Positions 8,376-17,116 are shown, counted from the stretch's first letter. The stretch is 64,000 nt of DNA from JAAXHB01 sp965221635 (GCA_965221635.1 OZ244902.1:2666001-2730000), one strand, 5' to 3'. Notes: generated by a model not told the origin, from the letters alone. Program-made: numbers and translations.

Positions 8376-9569
8376 ATGAGTGCCAACACCGACAACGCCG
8401 TGTCCGCGCAGCCGGGACTGCCACCGGCACGACGAGCCGGAATCGACCCGTTCTACGTGATGGAGGTGATGCGAGCCGCGGCCGAGCGGGCCGCCGCAGG
8501 AGGCGACGTGTTGCACCTGGAGGTGGGCCAGCCCTCCACCCCGGCGCCTGAGGGTGTGGTGGCAGCAGCGCACCACGCGCTCGATACCGATGTGCTCGGC
8601 TACACGTCTGCGTCGGGACTGTTGTCGCTGCGGCGCGCCCTTTCGGGTCACTACCTCGACTGGTACGACGTGGAGGTGGATCCCGACCGGATTCTGGTGA
8701 CCTTCGGCGCCTCGGGCGCGTTCGTGCTGGCGTTCCTGGCAGCGTTCGACGCCGGTGACCGGGTAGTGGTGGCCGCGCCCGGCTATCCGTGCTATCGCAA
8801 CGCGCTGCAGGCGCTCAACGTGGAAGTGGTTGTGCTCGAAACCACCGCCGAAACCAGATTCCAGCCGTCGCCGGAGCTGCTGGACGACCTGTGCCGCCGC
8901 ACCGGTTCGGTGGACGGACTGGTGGTGGCATCACCGAGCAACCCCTCGGGCACCATGCTCGACGCGGACGCGCTGCGTGGCGTTGCCGACTGGTGCTCCG
9001 CGAACGGTGTTCGTCTCGTGGCCGATGAGATCTATCACGGGATCACCTATGACCAGCCGGCGCCAACGGCGCTGTCGGTGGGCGCCGACGCGGTGGTGGT
9101 GAACAGCTTCTCGAAGTACTTCTCTATGACCGGATGGCGCCTCGGTTGGGTGGTGGCGCCCGAATCGTTGCACCAGTCGATCCTGCGTTTGGCGCAGAAC
9201 TTCTTCGTGTGCGCACCGGCGATCTCGCAGCACGCGGCGGTGGCAGCGTTCGATTGCCACGACGAACTGCGGGCCAACATCGCCCGTTACGCCGTGAACA
9301 GGGGAGTGCTGAGAGAAGGCCTGCAGGCAGCGGGTTACGACAGGCTCGCACCCAGCGACGGGGCGTTCTACATGTACGCGGCGGTGGATCACATCAGCGA
9401 TGACAGTCAGGCGCTGTGTAGGCGTTGGCTGGACGAACTGGGGATCGCCGTCACCCCGGGCGTGGACTTCGATCCTCGACGCGGCCATCGCTACGCCCGG
9501 TTCTCATACGCCGGGGCCACCGAGGACATGCGCGAAGCCATGCGCCGTCTCGCCTCCTGGAGTCCCTGA
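8376..9569 (+). CDS. Pyridoxal-phosphate aminotransferase, class I/II (aspartate aminotransferase-like)
   Basis: 397 aa, fold type I. Visible marks are DVLHLEVGQPSTPAP and LGYTSASGLLSLRRAL in the N-terminal part, the substrate/PLP segment VVASPSNPSGTMLD, DEIYHGITYD, the Schiff-base Lys247 in NSFSKYFSMTGWRLGW, and the C-terminal RHGHRYARFSYAG-type arginine region that binds the substrate carboxylate. It transfers amino groups between an amino acid and a 2-oxo acid; alanine, aspartate or an aromatic acid are all possible. It is a single gene, flanked by tail-to-tail hairpins, so no pathway is implied. Confidence 0.9.
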   Translation: MSANTDNAVSAQPGLPPARRAGIDPFYVMEVMRAAAERAAAGGDVLHLEVGQPSTPAPEGVVAAAHHALDTDVLGYTSASGLLSLRRALSGHYLDWYDVEVDPDRILVTFGASGAFVLAFLAAFDAGDRVVVAAPGYPCYRNALQALNVEVVVLETTAETRFQPSPELLDDLCRRTGSVDGLVVASPSNPSGTMLDADALRGVADWCSANGVRLVADEIYHGITYDQPAPTALSVGADAVVVNSFSKYFSMTGWRLGWVVAPESLHQSILRLAQNFFVCAPAISQHAAVAAFDCHDELRANIARYAVNRGVLREGLQAAGYDRLAPSDGAFYMYAAVDHISDDSQALCRRWLDELGIAVTPGVDFDPRRGHRYARFSYAGATEDMREAMRRLASWSP

Positions 9570-9635
9570 CCAACCGAGCCGGCGCCGGTCACCCCGGCGA
9601 ACGGGTCAGCCGGCCCAACGATCAAGCCCGGAGCC

Positions 9636-9650
9636 AGGCCGGACCGGCCT
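9636..9650. terminator. Short hairpin between convergent genes
   Basis: AGGCCG-GAC-CGGCCT, a 6-bp stem in the gap between the ends of the aminotransferase (+) and the hypothetical gene (-). It could act in both directions; there is no T tract. Confidence 0.35.
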
Positions 9651-9696
9651 CGGGCCTGCAGGGATCAGACCCGTACGACTCGGACCCGACGGGGTC

Positions 9697-9722
9697 AAGC
9701 TCGAAGGTGAAGCTCGAAGGTG
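9697..9722. repeat. Two tandem 13-bp copies (AAGCTCGAAGGTG)
   Basis: Two exact head-to-tail copies of AAGCTCGAAGGTG in the convergent intergenic gap. It is one of several short tandem duplications between genes in this window. Confidence 0.8.
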
Positions 9723-9739
9723 GACGGGGCGGTGAGGGC

Positions 9740-10153
9740 TCAGGCGCCGAGACGGGCCCGTGCCGAGGCGGAGCGCTCCAGCAGGTAAGCGGGGATCGGC
9801 ACACCGTTGACCACGGCCTCGCCACCGCCGGCCGCGGCGGCGTCGGCAGCCTCGCCTTCGCTGTCGTCGATGTCCGCGACGGTGGCCTCAACCTGGGTGG
9901 CTTCGCGTTCACGGGCAGCCAGGTAACGGTCGTAGTCCTTGGAGCGAACGAGGCTGTCGTGGTCGATGTGGCCGAGCACCTGACCGTCTCCGAATCGCAC
10001 CCAGTAGCGCTTCCAGGTGAAGCCGTTGGCCATCGCCACCTTGCCCTCGGCCCCGGCGCCGAGACTGGGCAGGTCGTTCACCAACCTCACCCGTTCGCCG
10101 CGCTTGAGGGTGCGGGCCTGCAACTCGGCCGTTGAGATCGTCCTGGGTGCCAC
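9740..10153 (-). CDS. Conserved hypothetical protein with SH3-like N-terminal segment
   Basis: 137 aa from a GTG start, 7 nt after a TACCGT box. I do not recognise a named family. The N-terminal half (LKRGERVRLVNDLPSLGAGAEGKVAMANGFTW, then WVRFGDGQVLGHID) looks like a small beta-barrel of the SH3/KOW type, which often binds nucleic acid or protein. The middle is acidic and Ala/Gly-rich, the end (YLLERSASARARLGA) is helical and basic. It is divergent from an amidohydrolase gene with which it shares a palindromic promoter region. No function is assigned. Confidence 0.7.
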   Translation of the reverse strand: MAPRTISTAELQARTLKRGERVRLVNDLPSLGAGAEGKVAMANGFTWKRYWVRFGDGQVLGHIDHDSLVRSKDYDRYLAAREREATQVEATVADIDDSEGEAADAAAAGGGEAVVNGVPIPAYLLERSASARARLGA

Positions 10154-10157
10154 GGGC

Positions 10158-10173
10158 GCAACGGTAGCGTTGC
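10158..10173. promoter_or_regulatory. Overlapping divergent -10 elements within a palindrome
   Basis: GCAACG-GTAG-CGTTGC. The plus-strand -10 (TAGCGT, 10165-10170) lies 6 nt before the ATG at 10177; the minus-strand -10 (TACCGT, 10166-10161) lies 7 nt before the GTG at 10153. Both genes would therefore be leaderless and their polymerases would compete for the same DNA. Confidence 0.6.
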
Positions 10174-10176
10174 CTC

Positions 10177-11415
10177 ATGGCCACCGGCGACACCCTCACA
10201 GCAACGCAGCCGGGATCCGGCCGTTCGGCGGTGGACGCCTTGGGTTATGAGCCCTTCGACGCCGACAACCACTACTACGAGGCACCCGACGCGTTCATCC
10301 GTCACACCGACCCGAAGATGCGCCACCGGGTGGTGCAATGGGTGCAGATCGACGGTCGCAAGCACCATCTGGTGGGCGGCGTGCTTTCGCGTGCGGTGGC
10401 GAACCCCACCTGGAATCCGATCGCCAAGCCCGGCGCTCTGCACGACTACTTCAAGGGCAACCCCGACGGGCGGAACCCTCTGGAAATGCTCAAGGACCGG
10501 GAGCCGCTGCCGGATCATTACATGAACCCCGAGGCCCGTTTGCGGGTGATGGACGCCCAGGGCCTGCAGCGCGTGTGGCTCTTTCCCACCCTCGGAGTGC
10601 TCTATGAGGAATTGCTGCGCGACGACGTGGACGCGGCGGTGGCGATGATGTGCTCGTTCAACCGCTGGCTGGAGGAGGACTGGGGCTTCGCGTACGAGGG
10701 CCGCATCTTCGGCGCGCCCTACATTGCCATGGGTGACCCGGCCGCGGCAGCCGCGGAGGTTGACAGGGTTGTCGCCGCGGGCGCCCGTGTGCTGGTGATG
10801 CGCCCAGCCGCGGCAGCCACCCGCAACGGTCGCTGCTCGCCGTTCGACAAAATGTTCGACCCGGTTTGGGGCAGGATCAACGACGCCGGTGTGACCTTGG
10901 TGATCCACGCCGGCGATTCGGGTTACTCGTCGCAGGGTTACACCGACGACCGGTTCTCGTCGTCGGGGCTGGGTTCGGGCGGCGGACCGTCGCTGAAGTC
11001 GTTTGCCATCGAGCGCGCCGCGCAGGACTGGCTGATCCAGTCCGTGTTCGAGAAGATCTACGACCGTTTCGACAACCTGCGGGTGGCGTCGGTGGAGAAC
11101 GGCTCGGATTTTCTGGCGCCCATGTTTCGAAAGTTCTCCCAGGTGGCGAAGAAGAACTACTGGTGGTTCGACAACCACCCCATCGACACGTTCAAGGCGC
11201 ACGTGTGGATGAACCCCTTCTGGGAGGACGACGTGAACGAGGTGGCCGAACTGATGGGCGCCGACCGGGTGATTTTCGGCTCGGACTGGCCTCACATCGA
11301 AGGCCTGCCGCAGCCCCTTGACTACCTTCACGAACTGGACGCCTTCAACGAAGCTGATCGTCGCAGGATCCTGCTCGACAACACCGCCTCGCTGAACGAG
11401 CCCAGGCCCACCTGA
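10177..11415 (+). CDS. Amidohydrolase family protein (Amidohydro_2, TIM barrel)
   Basis: 412 aa. The N-terminal YEPFDADNHYYEAPDAF holds the degenerate metal motif of the family, VTLVIHAGDSGY the central His, and GADRVIFGSDWPHIEG the C-terminal Asp/His pair. Related proteins decarboxylate or hydrolyse aromatic and unsaturated acids (ACMSD/gamma-resorcylate decarboxylase group). Two more members occur at 15.8-18.4 kb. The next gene is an acyl-CoA dehydrogenase, so a role in catabolism is plausible; the substrate is unknown. The transcript is probably leaderless. Confidence 0.87.
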   Translation: MATGDTLTATQPGSGRSAVDALGYEPFDADNHYYEAPDAFIRHTDPKMRHRVVQWVQIDGRKHHLVGGVLSRAVANPTWNPIAKPGALHDYFKGNPDGRNPLEMLKDREPLPDHYMNPEARLRVMDAQGLQRVWLFPTLGVLYEELLRDDVDAAVAMMCSFNRWLEEDWGFAYEGRIFGAPYIAMGDPAAAAAEVDRVVAAGARVLVMRPAAAATRNGRCSPFDKMFDPVWGRINDAGVTLVIHAGDSGYSSQGYTDDRFSSSGLGSGGGPSLKSFAIERAAQDWLIQSVFEKIYDRFDNLRVASVENGSDFLAPMFRKFSQVAKKNYWWFDNHPIDTFKAHVWMNPFWEDDVNEVAELMGADRVIFGSDWPHIEGLPQPLDYLHELDAFNEADRRRILLDNTASLNEPRPT

Positions 11416-11488
11416 TGATCGCAGGCCAGCTGGCCACACCCGCCGGGTGCTGTCAGCGCAAGCAAGCCGACAAATGGAGGCTCACAAG

Positions 11489-12784
11489 ATGACTGTCACC
11501 GTTGCCGAGGATGCCAAGCAGTCCGGAGCCAACGGCGCCGCTGCCGGAGCCGACGACATCCGCTCCGAGGTGGAGGCGTTTTGCGACGAGCAATGGGATC
11601 CCGACCTCACCGTGGGCGCCTGGTGGCAGATCCTCGCGGACGCCAGGTACGCCAGCCCGATGCTTCCCCCCAACGCAGGAGGTCTCGGATACGGGCGTGA
11701 CCAGGCCGCGATGGTGTCGCTGGCGCTGGCCGAGCGAGGCGTGCTGGGGCCTCCCACCGGGCTCGGGATCATGCTCGCCGCTCCCACGATCGCCATGCAC
11801 GGAACCGCCGAGCAGATCGACCGGTACGTGCCGGAGATCCTCAACGGCGCGGTGGGTTGGTGCCAACTCTTCAGCGAACCCAACGCCGGTTCGGATCTTG
11901 CGTCGTTGCAGTGCCGCGCCGAGCGTGACGGCGACGAGTGGGTGATTACCGGTCAGAAGGTGTGGACGTCGGGCGGCCAGGTTGCGGACTACGGAATGCT
12001 GCTTGCCCGCACCAACCCCGACGCCCCCAAGCACTCGGGCATTTCCTGGTTTGCGTTCAACATGAACCAGCCCGGGGTGGAGGTGCGCCCGCTTCGTGAG
12101 ATGACAGGACGGGCGTTGTTCAACGAGGTGTTCATCGAGGAGGCCAGGGTGAGCCACGACGCGCTCATCGGAGGCGCCGACAACGGCTGGCGGGTTGGCA
12201 ACACCACGCTGATGGTGGAGCGAGCGTCGCTTGGCTCCGCGGGCAAGCAGCCACCGGGTGGCATCCCTGGCCCCAAGGGCGGAATCCTCGACGCTCGCGC
12301 CGGGGACTGGGCGAAACGATCCGGTGGCGAGAGCGGCGTTCCCGCGTTGGGAATGGACTGGTGGCAGCGGCTGGTGGACATGGCCCGCCACAACGGGCGT
12401 CTGGGCAATCGGGTGTTGCGCGACGACCTGATGCGACTGTGGAGCCTCATCGAGATCAACCGCCTGTCGATTCTGCGGGCCAAGTCCGGCGGTGGGCGCA
12501 CCGGCGCGGAGCCCAACATCGGCAAGCTCACCATGAGCGAACTGGTGCGGTCGTTCAGGGAGGTGGGCATGGCAGTTGTGGGACCCGACGGGATGCTCAC
12601 CGGCCCCGACGATTCGCAGAGCGCGGGAATGGTGGCCGAACTGGCGCTGTTCTCGCCCGCCCCGTCGATTTACGGCGGAACCGATCAGGTGCAGCGCAAC
12701 ATCATCGGAGAGCGAGTGCTCGGCTTGCCCAAGGAGCCCGGCCCGCCCAAGGAAACGCCGTTCACCCAGCTCGCCAAGAACTGA
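11489..12784 (+). CDS. Acyl-CoA dehydrogenase family protein
   Basis: 431 aa. The start chosen is the ATG 8 nt after GGAGG; in-frame starts at 11447 and 11474 are less well placed. It is an FAD-dependent dehydrogenase of acyl-CoA thioesters. Marks: LFSEPNAGSDLASL and VITGQKVWTSGG (flavin/substrate-binding middle domain), FNEVFIEEARV, and the C-terminal IYGGTDQVQRNIIGERVLGLPK, in which the family's usual GTxEIQ glutamate reads as GTDQVQ. A Gly/Pro-rich insert (PPGGIPGPKGGILDAR) sits in the C-terminal helical domain. It follows the amidohydrolase by 70 bp and may be co-transcribed. Confidence 0.9.
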   Translation: MTVTVAEDAKQSGANGAAAGADDIRSEVEAFCDEQWDPDLTVGAWWQILADARYASPMLPPNAGGLGYGRDQAAMVSLALAERGVLGPPTGLGIMLAAPTIAMHGTAEQIDRYVPEILNGAVGWCQLFSEPNAGSDLASLQCRAERDGDEWVITGQKVWTSGGQVADYGMLLARTNPDAPKHSGISWFAFNMNQPGVEVRPLREMTGRALFNEVFIEEARVSHDALIGGADNGWRVGNTTLMVERASLGSAGKQPPGGIPGPKGGILDARAGDWAKRSGGESGVPALGMDWWQRLVDMARHNGRLGNRVLRDDLMRLWSLIEINRLSILRAKSGGGRTGAEPNIGKLTMSELVRSFREVGMAVVGPDGMLTGPDDSQSAGMVAELALFSPAPSIYGGTDQVQRNIIGERVLGLPKEPGPPKETPFTQLAKN

Positions 12785-12960
12785 GCAAACCTCCCGGTGA
12801 GCGGGCTGACCCGCCCCCGTGGACCGAGGGAGCCCACCACTGAGGCCAAGATCCCGGCAGTTTCCCTCCCGGGGATGGGAGCGTGCCCAAGGCGGGTGGT
12901 TCTCACCTGGCAAACTGAGCCTTGGTTCGCAGGGCTGGCATTTGACTCGCCGGGGCGGTC
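12785..12960. other. Intergenic stretch ahead of the repeat array
   Basis: No gene is supported. The last 20 nt (12941-12960) look like a decayed copy of the 20-bp repeat that follows. Confidence 0.5.
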
Positions 12961-13090
12961 TTGAAGTCAGAGGGCCAGTCTTGAAGTCAGAGGGCCAGTC
13001 TTGAAGTCAGGAAGCCAGTTTTGAACCCGGGAGGCCGGTCTTGAAGTCAGAGGGCCAGTTTTGAAGTCAGAGGGCCAGTTTTGAAGTCAG
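12961..13090. repeat. Seven-copy 20-bp tandem repeat upstream of the MOSC gene
   Basis: Units start at 12961, 12981, 13001, 13021, 13041, 13061 and 13081 with an exact 20-bp period. The consensus is TTGAAGTCAGAGGGCCAGTY; the fourth unit is the most diverged, and the seventh is cut after 10 bp, where it runs into the AGGAG ribosome-binding site of the MOSC gene. The period is not a multiple of three, so it does not encode a peptide repeat. There are no spacers, so it is not a CRISPR array. Confidence 0.95.
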
Positions 13091-13100
13091 GAGAATTGTG

Positions 13101-13601
13101 ATGGTTGCAACAAGTCCAAACACGCCGGTTGTGGAGTCGATCCATCTCACTCCCGCCACGCGGATGCCTATGAGGTCGGTTCACAGCGTCACCGCCGAGG
13201 CCGGTCGTGGCCTTGTGGGTGACCGGTACCACGGCGCCACCCATCGGCAGGTAACGGTTCAGGCCACCGGCGAGCTGGCCGCGGCCGCCGCCGAATCCGG
13301 TCGGCCGATCGTGGCCGAGCGGACACGCCGCAACGTCACCATTTCGGCCCCTGCGGTGCCCCGAACCGCCGGGCATCGCTGGAGGATCGGTTCGGTGGAG
13401 CTGGAAGTTTCCCGCGACGCGGCGCCGTGTCGGCTGATGGAGGAGACCTTCGGAGACGGCGCCCGTGCGAGCATGCGCGGCCGTGCCGGTGTTGGCTGCG
13501 TGGTGATCACCTCGGGCGAGATATCCGTGGGCGACCCGGTGGACTTCGGCGACTTCGATCCCGAGGCCGCCGCCGCGGCGCGCATGTCGGATGGCCCATG
13601 A
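13101..13601 (+). CDS. MOSC domain-containing protein
   Basis: 166 aa. The ATG is 7 nt after AGGAG; a GTG directly before it is also possible but too close. It is a stand-alone MOSC domain: GRGLVGDRYHG near residue 40, RRNVTISA, and the conserved cysteine in RDAAPCRLMEE that carries sulfur or binds molybdenum cofactor in this superfamily, followed by GRAGVGCVVITSGEISVGDPV. Members such as YiiM act in Moco-dependent or sulfur-transfer reactions. Its stop overlaps the start of the enoyl-CoA hydratase gene (ATGA). An array of 20-bp repeats abuts its ribosome-binding site. Confidence 0.88.
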   Translation: MVATSPNTPVVESIHLTPATRMPMRSVHSVTAEAGRGLVGDRYHGATHRQVTVQATGELAAAAAESGRPIVAERTRRNVTISAPAVPRTAGHRWRIGSVELEVSRDAAPCRLMEETFGDGARASMRGRAGVGCVVITSGEISVGDPVDFGDFDPEAAAAARMSDGP

Positions 13602-14377
13602 CCGGCCAGGTGACGCTTCGCATCGACGGCGACATCGCGGTCATCACCAACGACAACCCGAAAAAGCACAACGCCTTTGACGACGACATGGACGCCCAGC
13701 TCTTCGCGATCCTCGAGGAGTTGGCGGCCGACACAAGTGTGCGCGCCGTGGTGTGGCGAGGCGAAGGCATGAGCTGGTCATCTGGTCGTGATGTGAGCGC
13801 CATCGGCGCCAACCGCACCAACCTCACCCACCACCAGTTGATGACCCGCGGGCATCGCGGCATTCAGCAGCTTTGGGCCCTTGACGCGCCGGTGATCGTG
13901 GCTTTCAAGGGCTGGGTGATGGGCGGATCGTTTCAGCGGGCCTTGCTGTGCGACATTCGCATAGCCGCCGAGGGCACCCGTTTCCGCTTGCCCGAGCTTG
14001 GTCACGGAGTGATTCCCGACACCGGTGGAATGAGCGTGCTGCATCAGATGTGCGGCCATGGCGTGGTGAGCGACCTGGTATTGACGGGCCGCGTCATGCA
14101 TGCCGACGAGGCGCTCGGCCACGGGATCGTGTCGAGAGTGGTGGCGCCTGAAGACCTGGACTCCGTGGCCATGGACATGGCCCGCAAGGTGGCCGCTGCG
14201 CCGGCGGTGAGCGTGAAGCTGGCACGCAAGGTGATCGCCCACCTGGCGCGCCCTGAGCAGCGGGCGTCCATGGACGACGAGTTGATCTACCAGACCTTCC
14301 TCAACCGCAGCGACGACTTCGCCGAGTTGCGGGCCGCCGCCACCGAGGGGCGGCCACCGCGCTACACCGGAAGCTGA
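13598..14377 (+). CDS. Enoyl-CoA hydratase/isomerase family protein
   Basis: 259 aa, crotonase fold. The ATG overlaps the MOSC stop (ATGA), implying translational coupling. Marks: LRIDGDIAVITNDNPKKHNAF at the start, WSSGRDVSAIG and FKGWVMGGSFQRALLCDIRIAAEGTRFRLPELGHG, which build the oxyanion hole and active site, and the C-terminal RSDDFAELRAAATEGRPPRY. It hydrates or isomerises enoyl-CoA esters in beta-oxidation-like pathways. The next gene is a dienoyl-CoA-reductase-like SDR, which supports unsaturated acyl-CoA breakdown. Confidence 0.92.
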   Translation: MTGQVTLRIDGDIAVITNDNPKKHNAFDDDMDAQLFAILEELAADTSVRAVVWRGEGMSWSSGRDVSAIGANRTNLTHHQLMTRGHRGIQQLWALDAPVIVAFKGWVMGGSFQRALLCDIRIAAEGTRFRLPELGHGVIPDTGGMSVLHQMCGHGVVSDLVLTGRVMHADEALGHGIVSRVVAPEDLDSVAMDMARKVAAAPAVSVKLARKVIAHLARPEQRASMDDELIYQTFLNRSDDFAELRAAATEGRPPRYTGS

Positions 14378-14389
14378 CACCCGCCGGGC

Positions 14390-15280
14390 ATGGATCATCG
14401 ATTGCAGGGGCTGCCCGGCCCGCCGGAGGTGGGGGAGACCGCGCTGCGCCCGGGAACGTTCCACAACTCGGTGGTGATGGTCACCGGAGGCGGAACCGGT
14501 TTGGGCAAGGCGATCGCCTCGGAGTTCGCGAGGCTGGGCGCGTCGATCGTGATTGCCTCCCGGTCGCCGGAGCACCTGGAAGCAGGCGAAGCGGCCATGA
14601 GCCAACTCGGCGCGGGTGACCGTTGCGTCACCACGGTGTGCGACATTCGCGACCCCGCCGCCGTTGCCGCGGCGTTCGACGCGGCCGAAGCGTCGCTTGG
14701 GCCCGTTGACGTGCTGGTGAACAACGCCGCCGCCAACTTCGCGGTGCCCGCCGAGGACATGTCGCCCAACGCCTGGCGCACCGTGGTGGACATCACCCTC
14801 AACGGCACCTTCAACTGCGCCCGCGAGATGGGCCGCCGTTGCCTCACAGCGAACCGCCACGGCTCCATTTTGAACATCGGGGCTTCCTACGCCTGGACCG
14901 GTGGCCCCGGTTTTGCCCATTCGGCCGCGGCGAAGGCCGGGGTGAAGAGCATGACCGAATCTCTGGCGGTGGAATGGGGCCCCTACGGCATACAGGTGAA
15001 CTGCCTCGTGCCAGGCTTGTTCCCCCACGAGGACATGACCGCGGACATACGCGACAACCTCGACCGCACCGACGACAAGGCAGGCGCCCAACCGGCGTTG
15101 CGTGTGGGGCAACGTCAGGAACTGGGTTGGGCTGCCACGTTCCTGGCGTCGCCGTACGGGAGATTCATCTCAGGCCACACGCTGGTGGTGGACGGCGCCA
15201 ACTGGTTGCGGCGAACCCTCACGAGCCCGCCTGTGGTCACCGTGCGTCAACAAATGGGGCGCGGCCCCTTCGAGCCTTAG
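14390..15280 (+). CDS. Short-chain dehydrogenase/reductase, 2,4-dienoyl-CoA reductase-like
   Basis: 296 aa Rossmann-fold oxidoreductase. The NAD(P)-binding motif is VTGGGTGLGKAIA (residues about 31-43), then VNNAAANF and NIGASYAWTGGPGF. The classical YxxxK catalytic pair is replaced by SAAAK in HSAAAKAGVKSM; this Ser-x3-Lys arrangement is known in dienoyl-CoA reductases of the DECR group, whose catalytic tyrosine lies elsewhere. Twelve bp separate it from the enoyl-CoA hydratase gene, so they are likely one operon for unsaturated acyl-CoA degradation. It converges with the VOC gene. Confidence 0.88.
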   Translation: MDHRLQGLPGPPEVGETALRPGTFHNSVVMVTGGGTGLGKAIASEFARLGASIVIASRSPEHLEAGEAAMSQLGAGDRCVTTVCDIRDPAAVAAAFDAAEASLGPVDVLVNNAAANFAVPAEDMSPNAWRTVVDITLNGTFNCAREMGRRCLTANRHGSILNIGASYAWTGGPGFAHSAAAKAGVKSMTESLAVEWGPYGIQVNCLVPGLFPHEDMTADIRDNLDRTDDKAGAQPALRVGQRQELGWAATFLASPYGRFISGHTLVVDGANWLRRTLTSPPVVTVRQQMGRGPFEP

Positions 15281-15288
15281 GCGCCCGT

Positions 15289-15711
15289 TCACACCTTCTT
15301 GGGGTCGGGCACGCCGGGGCGGGTGCCCTTGTGGTGCTCCACGAACTCCACGAGATAGCCGTCGAAGTCCTTCACGAAGGCCACCGTCACCGGCCACCGC
15401 TCCATGGTTGTGGGTTCCATCACCGATTCGCAGCCCGCGTCGATGGCTCGCCGGTGAAGCGCCTCACAGTCGGAGGTGTTCACGTAGATCTTCCACATTG
15501 CGCTGCCCATGTCCACCGGCGAGTCGTTGTCCAGGTGCTGCGCGAGCTGAAGGCGCGAACCTCCGTGAGGGGATTGCAGCACCGCTTCGAGCACCCCTGG
15601 AATCTCGGTTCGGTGCTGCAGTTCCAGTTCGCACACGTCCTGCCAGAACTCCAACGCCCGGTCGATGTCGGAAACGTTGATGCAGAACTGGGAAAGGATC
15701 TGTGTGGGCAT
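15289..15711 (-). CDS. VOC (glyoxalase/dioxygenase superfamily) protein
   Basis: 140 aa, one vicinal-oxygen-chelate domain made of two beta-alpha-beta3 halves: FCINVSDIDRALEFWQDVCELEL at the start and VAFVKDFDGYLVEFVEHHKG at the end. The metal-binding Glu is visible in YLVEFVE; other ligands cannot be assigned with confidence. It may be an isomerase, epimerase or extradiol-type enzyme. It lies downstream of two amidohydrolases on the same strand. The leader holds AAGGA-GCGA-TCCTT directly before the ATG, a small hairpin that would hide the ribosome-binding site. Confidence 0.82.
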   Translation of the reverse strand: MPTQILSQFCINVSDIDRALEFWQDVCELELQHRTEIPGVLEAVLQSPHGGSRLQLAQHLDNDSPVDMGSAMWKIYVNTSDCEALHRRAIDAGCESVMEPTTMERWPVTVAFVKDFDGYLVEFVEHHKGTRPGVPDPKKV

Positions 15712-15762
15712 GAAGGATCGCTCCTTTGGGGACGGCGAACGGCCGAAACTGGCGGCGGGCCC

Positions 15763-17112
15763 TCAGGCGGCTTGCGCTGCGGGCTGCACCTGGTTGATCG
15801 GGTTCATTCCCGGGCAGCCCTTGGCCCGCTCGGGGATCTCGGAGTAGTCGATGGGGGTGGCCACGAACGCCTTGGTGGGGCAGTACTTGTCGGCCAGGGG
15901 TCGCAGCGCCTCCAGGTCGAAGTTGTAAACCCGGGCGGCGTTCTCTGTGAGAATGGCGGTGGTCTCATCAACTGTGAGCTGCGAGAACGTGAGCCGCAGA
16001 TGCTCACGGGTGTGGGGATAGGAGCCCTCGATGTGCGGGTAATCCGAACCCCACATCACCTTGTGAACACCCACCTCGCGGGTGAGCAGCGCCTCGGTGG
16101 GGCGCAAGAAAGACGCACCCACAAAACACTGGCGCTCGAAGTACTCGCTGGGCACCAGCGACATGTCCTTCACCGCAAGCCCCCCGAAGATCGATTCGGA
16201 GCCGTACTTGGAGTACTTCATGCGATGATGGAAACTGTCGAGCTTGCCGAGAGTTTCCGGCACCCACGCCGTGCCCGTTTCGGTGGTCACATACTTCAAG
16301 TCGGGATATCTTTCGAACACACCTGAAAACATCAAATGCCACAAGGCGCGTTGTGTCCACCAGGTTACTTCCAGCATGAACATCGCCAACGACGACGGGA
16401 AGTAGTTGCCGAAATTGGGCGTGGCGCCACCCGAATGGTGGTTGAGTGGCAGTCCGTTGGCCGCGGCGGCGGCCCAGATCGGCTCATATGCGGGCGAGTA
16501 CAACGGCTCGAAGGGGGAGTCCGGCGGAGAGCCCGGCACCAGCACTCCGCCACGAAGTCCGTGTTCCACAGCCCATTCGATTTCGCGCACCGAGCCCTCG
16601 ACGTCACCCAGGAAGATCTGAAAGATCCCGGCGCGTCGCTCGGGGGCGTCGCTCACGAAATCGGCGAGCCAGCGGTTGTGCGCCCGCAGCCCCGCCCAGC
16701 GGTTGTCGAAGTCCTCGGCGTAGGGCGGGGCCTCCAGCGCGGTTGAAGCCATGGGCGCGAACGGCGGTTGCGTATTGGGAAACAACACCGACGCCACAAC
16801 ACCGTCTGCTTGTTGCTCGGTGAGGCGCCTTTGCGAGGAGTTGTTGCGGTAGCCGAACTCATCGGGGTCGCCGTCCACGCTCACCTCAAGAGGGGAGCGC
16901 TCCATTGCCTCGTACAGGGCCTTGCGTTCGGCCATGTTGGTTTCGCAAGCCTTGGCCCACTCGTCAAAATCGGCGTGGTACTTCGATTCCAGGTAAGGCT
17001 TGTATTCCCACAGATCGGCGCCGCAGTGACTGTCCGCGCTGATCACGATGTGCCGCTCGTCGTTCGGGGCGTTCGCCTCGCTCACCTGACCGGATCCGTT
17101 GCGTGATGCCAT
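15763..17112 (-). CDS. Amidohydrolase family protein (Amidohydro_2)
   Basis: 449 aa; start chosen at MASRNGSGQV, 4 bp after the stop of the upstream homologue and with AAGGA nearby. TIM-barrel metal-dependent hydrolase/decarboxylase group: IVISADSHCGADLWEYKPYLES at the N-terminus, GLPLNHHSGGATPNF with the central His, and HKVMWGSDYPHIEGSYPHTREHL with the C-terminal Asp/His. Clear paralogue of the next gene upstream. Such tandem pairs are common in actinobacteria; their substrates are mostly unknown. Expression is probably from the TetR-controlled promoter near 18.55 kb. Confidence 0.88.
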   Translation of the reverse strand: MASRNGSGQVSEANAPNDERHIVISADSHCGADLWEYKPYLESKYHADFDEWAKACETNMAERKALYEAMERSPLEVSVDGDPDEFGYRNNSSQRRLTEQQADGVVASVLFPNTQPPFAPMASTALEAPPYAEDFDNRWAGLRAHNRWLADFVSDAPERRAGIFQIFLGDVEGSVREIEWAVEHGLRGGVLVPGSPPDSPFEPLYSPAYEPIWAAAAANGLPLNHHSGGATPNFGNYFPSSLAMFMLEVTWWTQRALWHLMFSGVFERYPDLKYVTTETGTAWVPETLGKLDSFHHRMKYSKYGSESIFGGLAVKDMSLVPSEYFERQCFVGASFLRPTEALLTREVGVHKVMWGSDYPHIEGSYPHTREHLRLTFSQLTVDETTAILTENAARVYNFDLEALRPLADKYCPTKAFVATPIDYSEIPERAKGCPGMNPINQVQPAAQAA

Positions 17113-17116
17113 GGGT

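Noticed and set aside
12961..13090. CRISPR array
   Set aside because: The 20-bp units are directly adjacent without spacers, and no cas genes are present.
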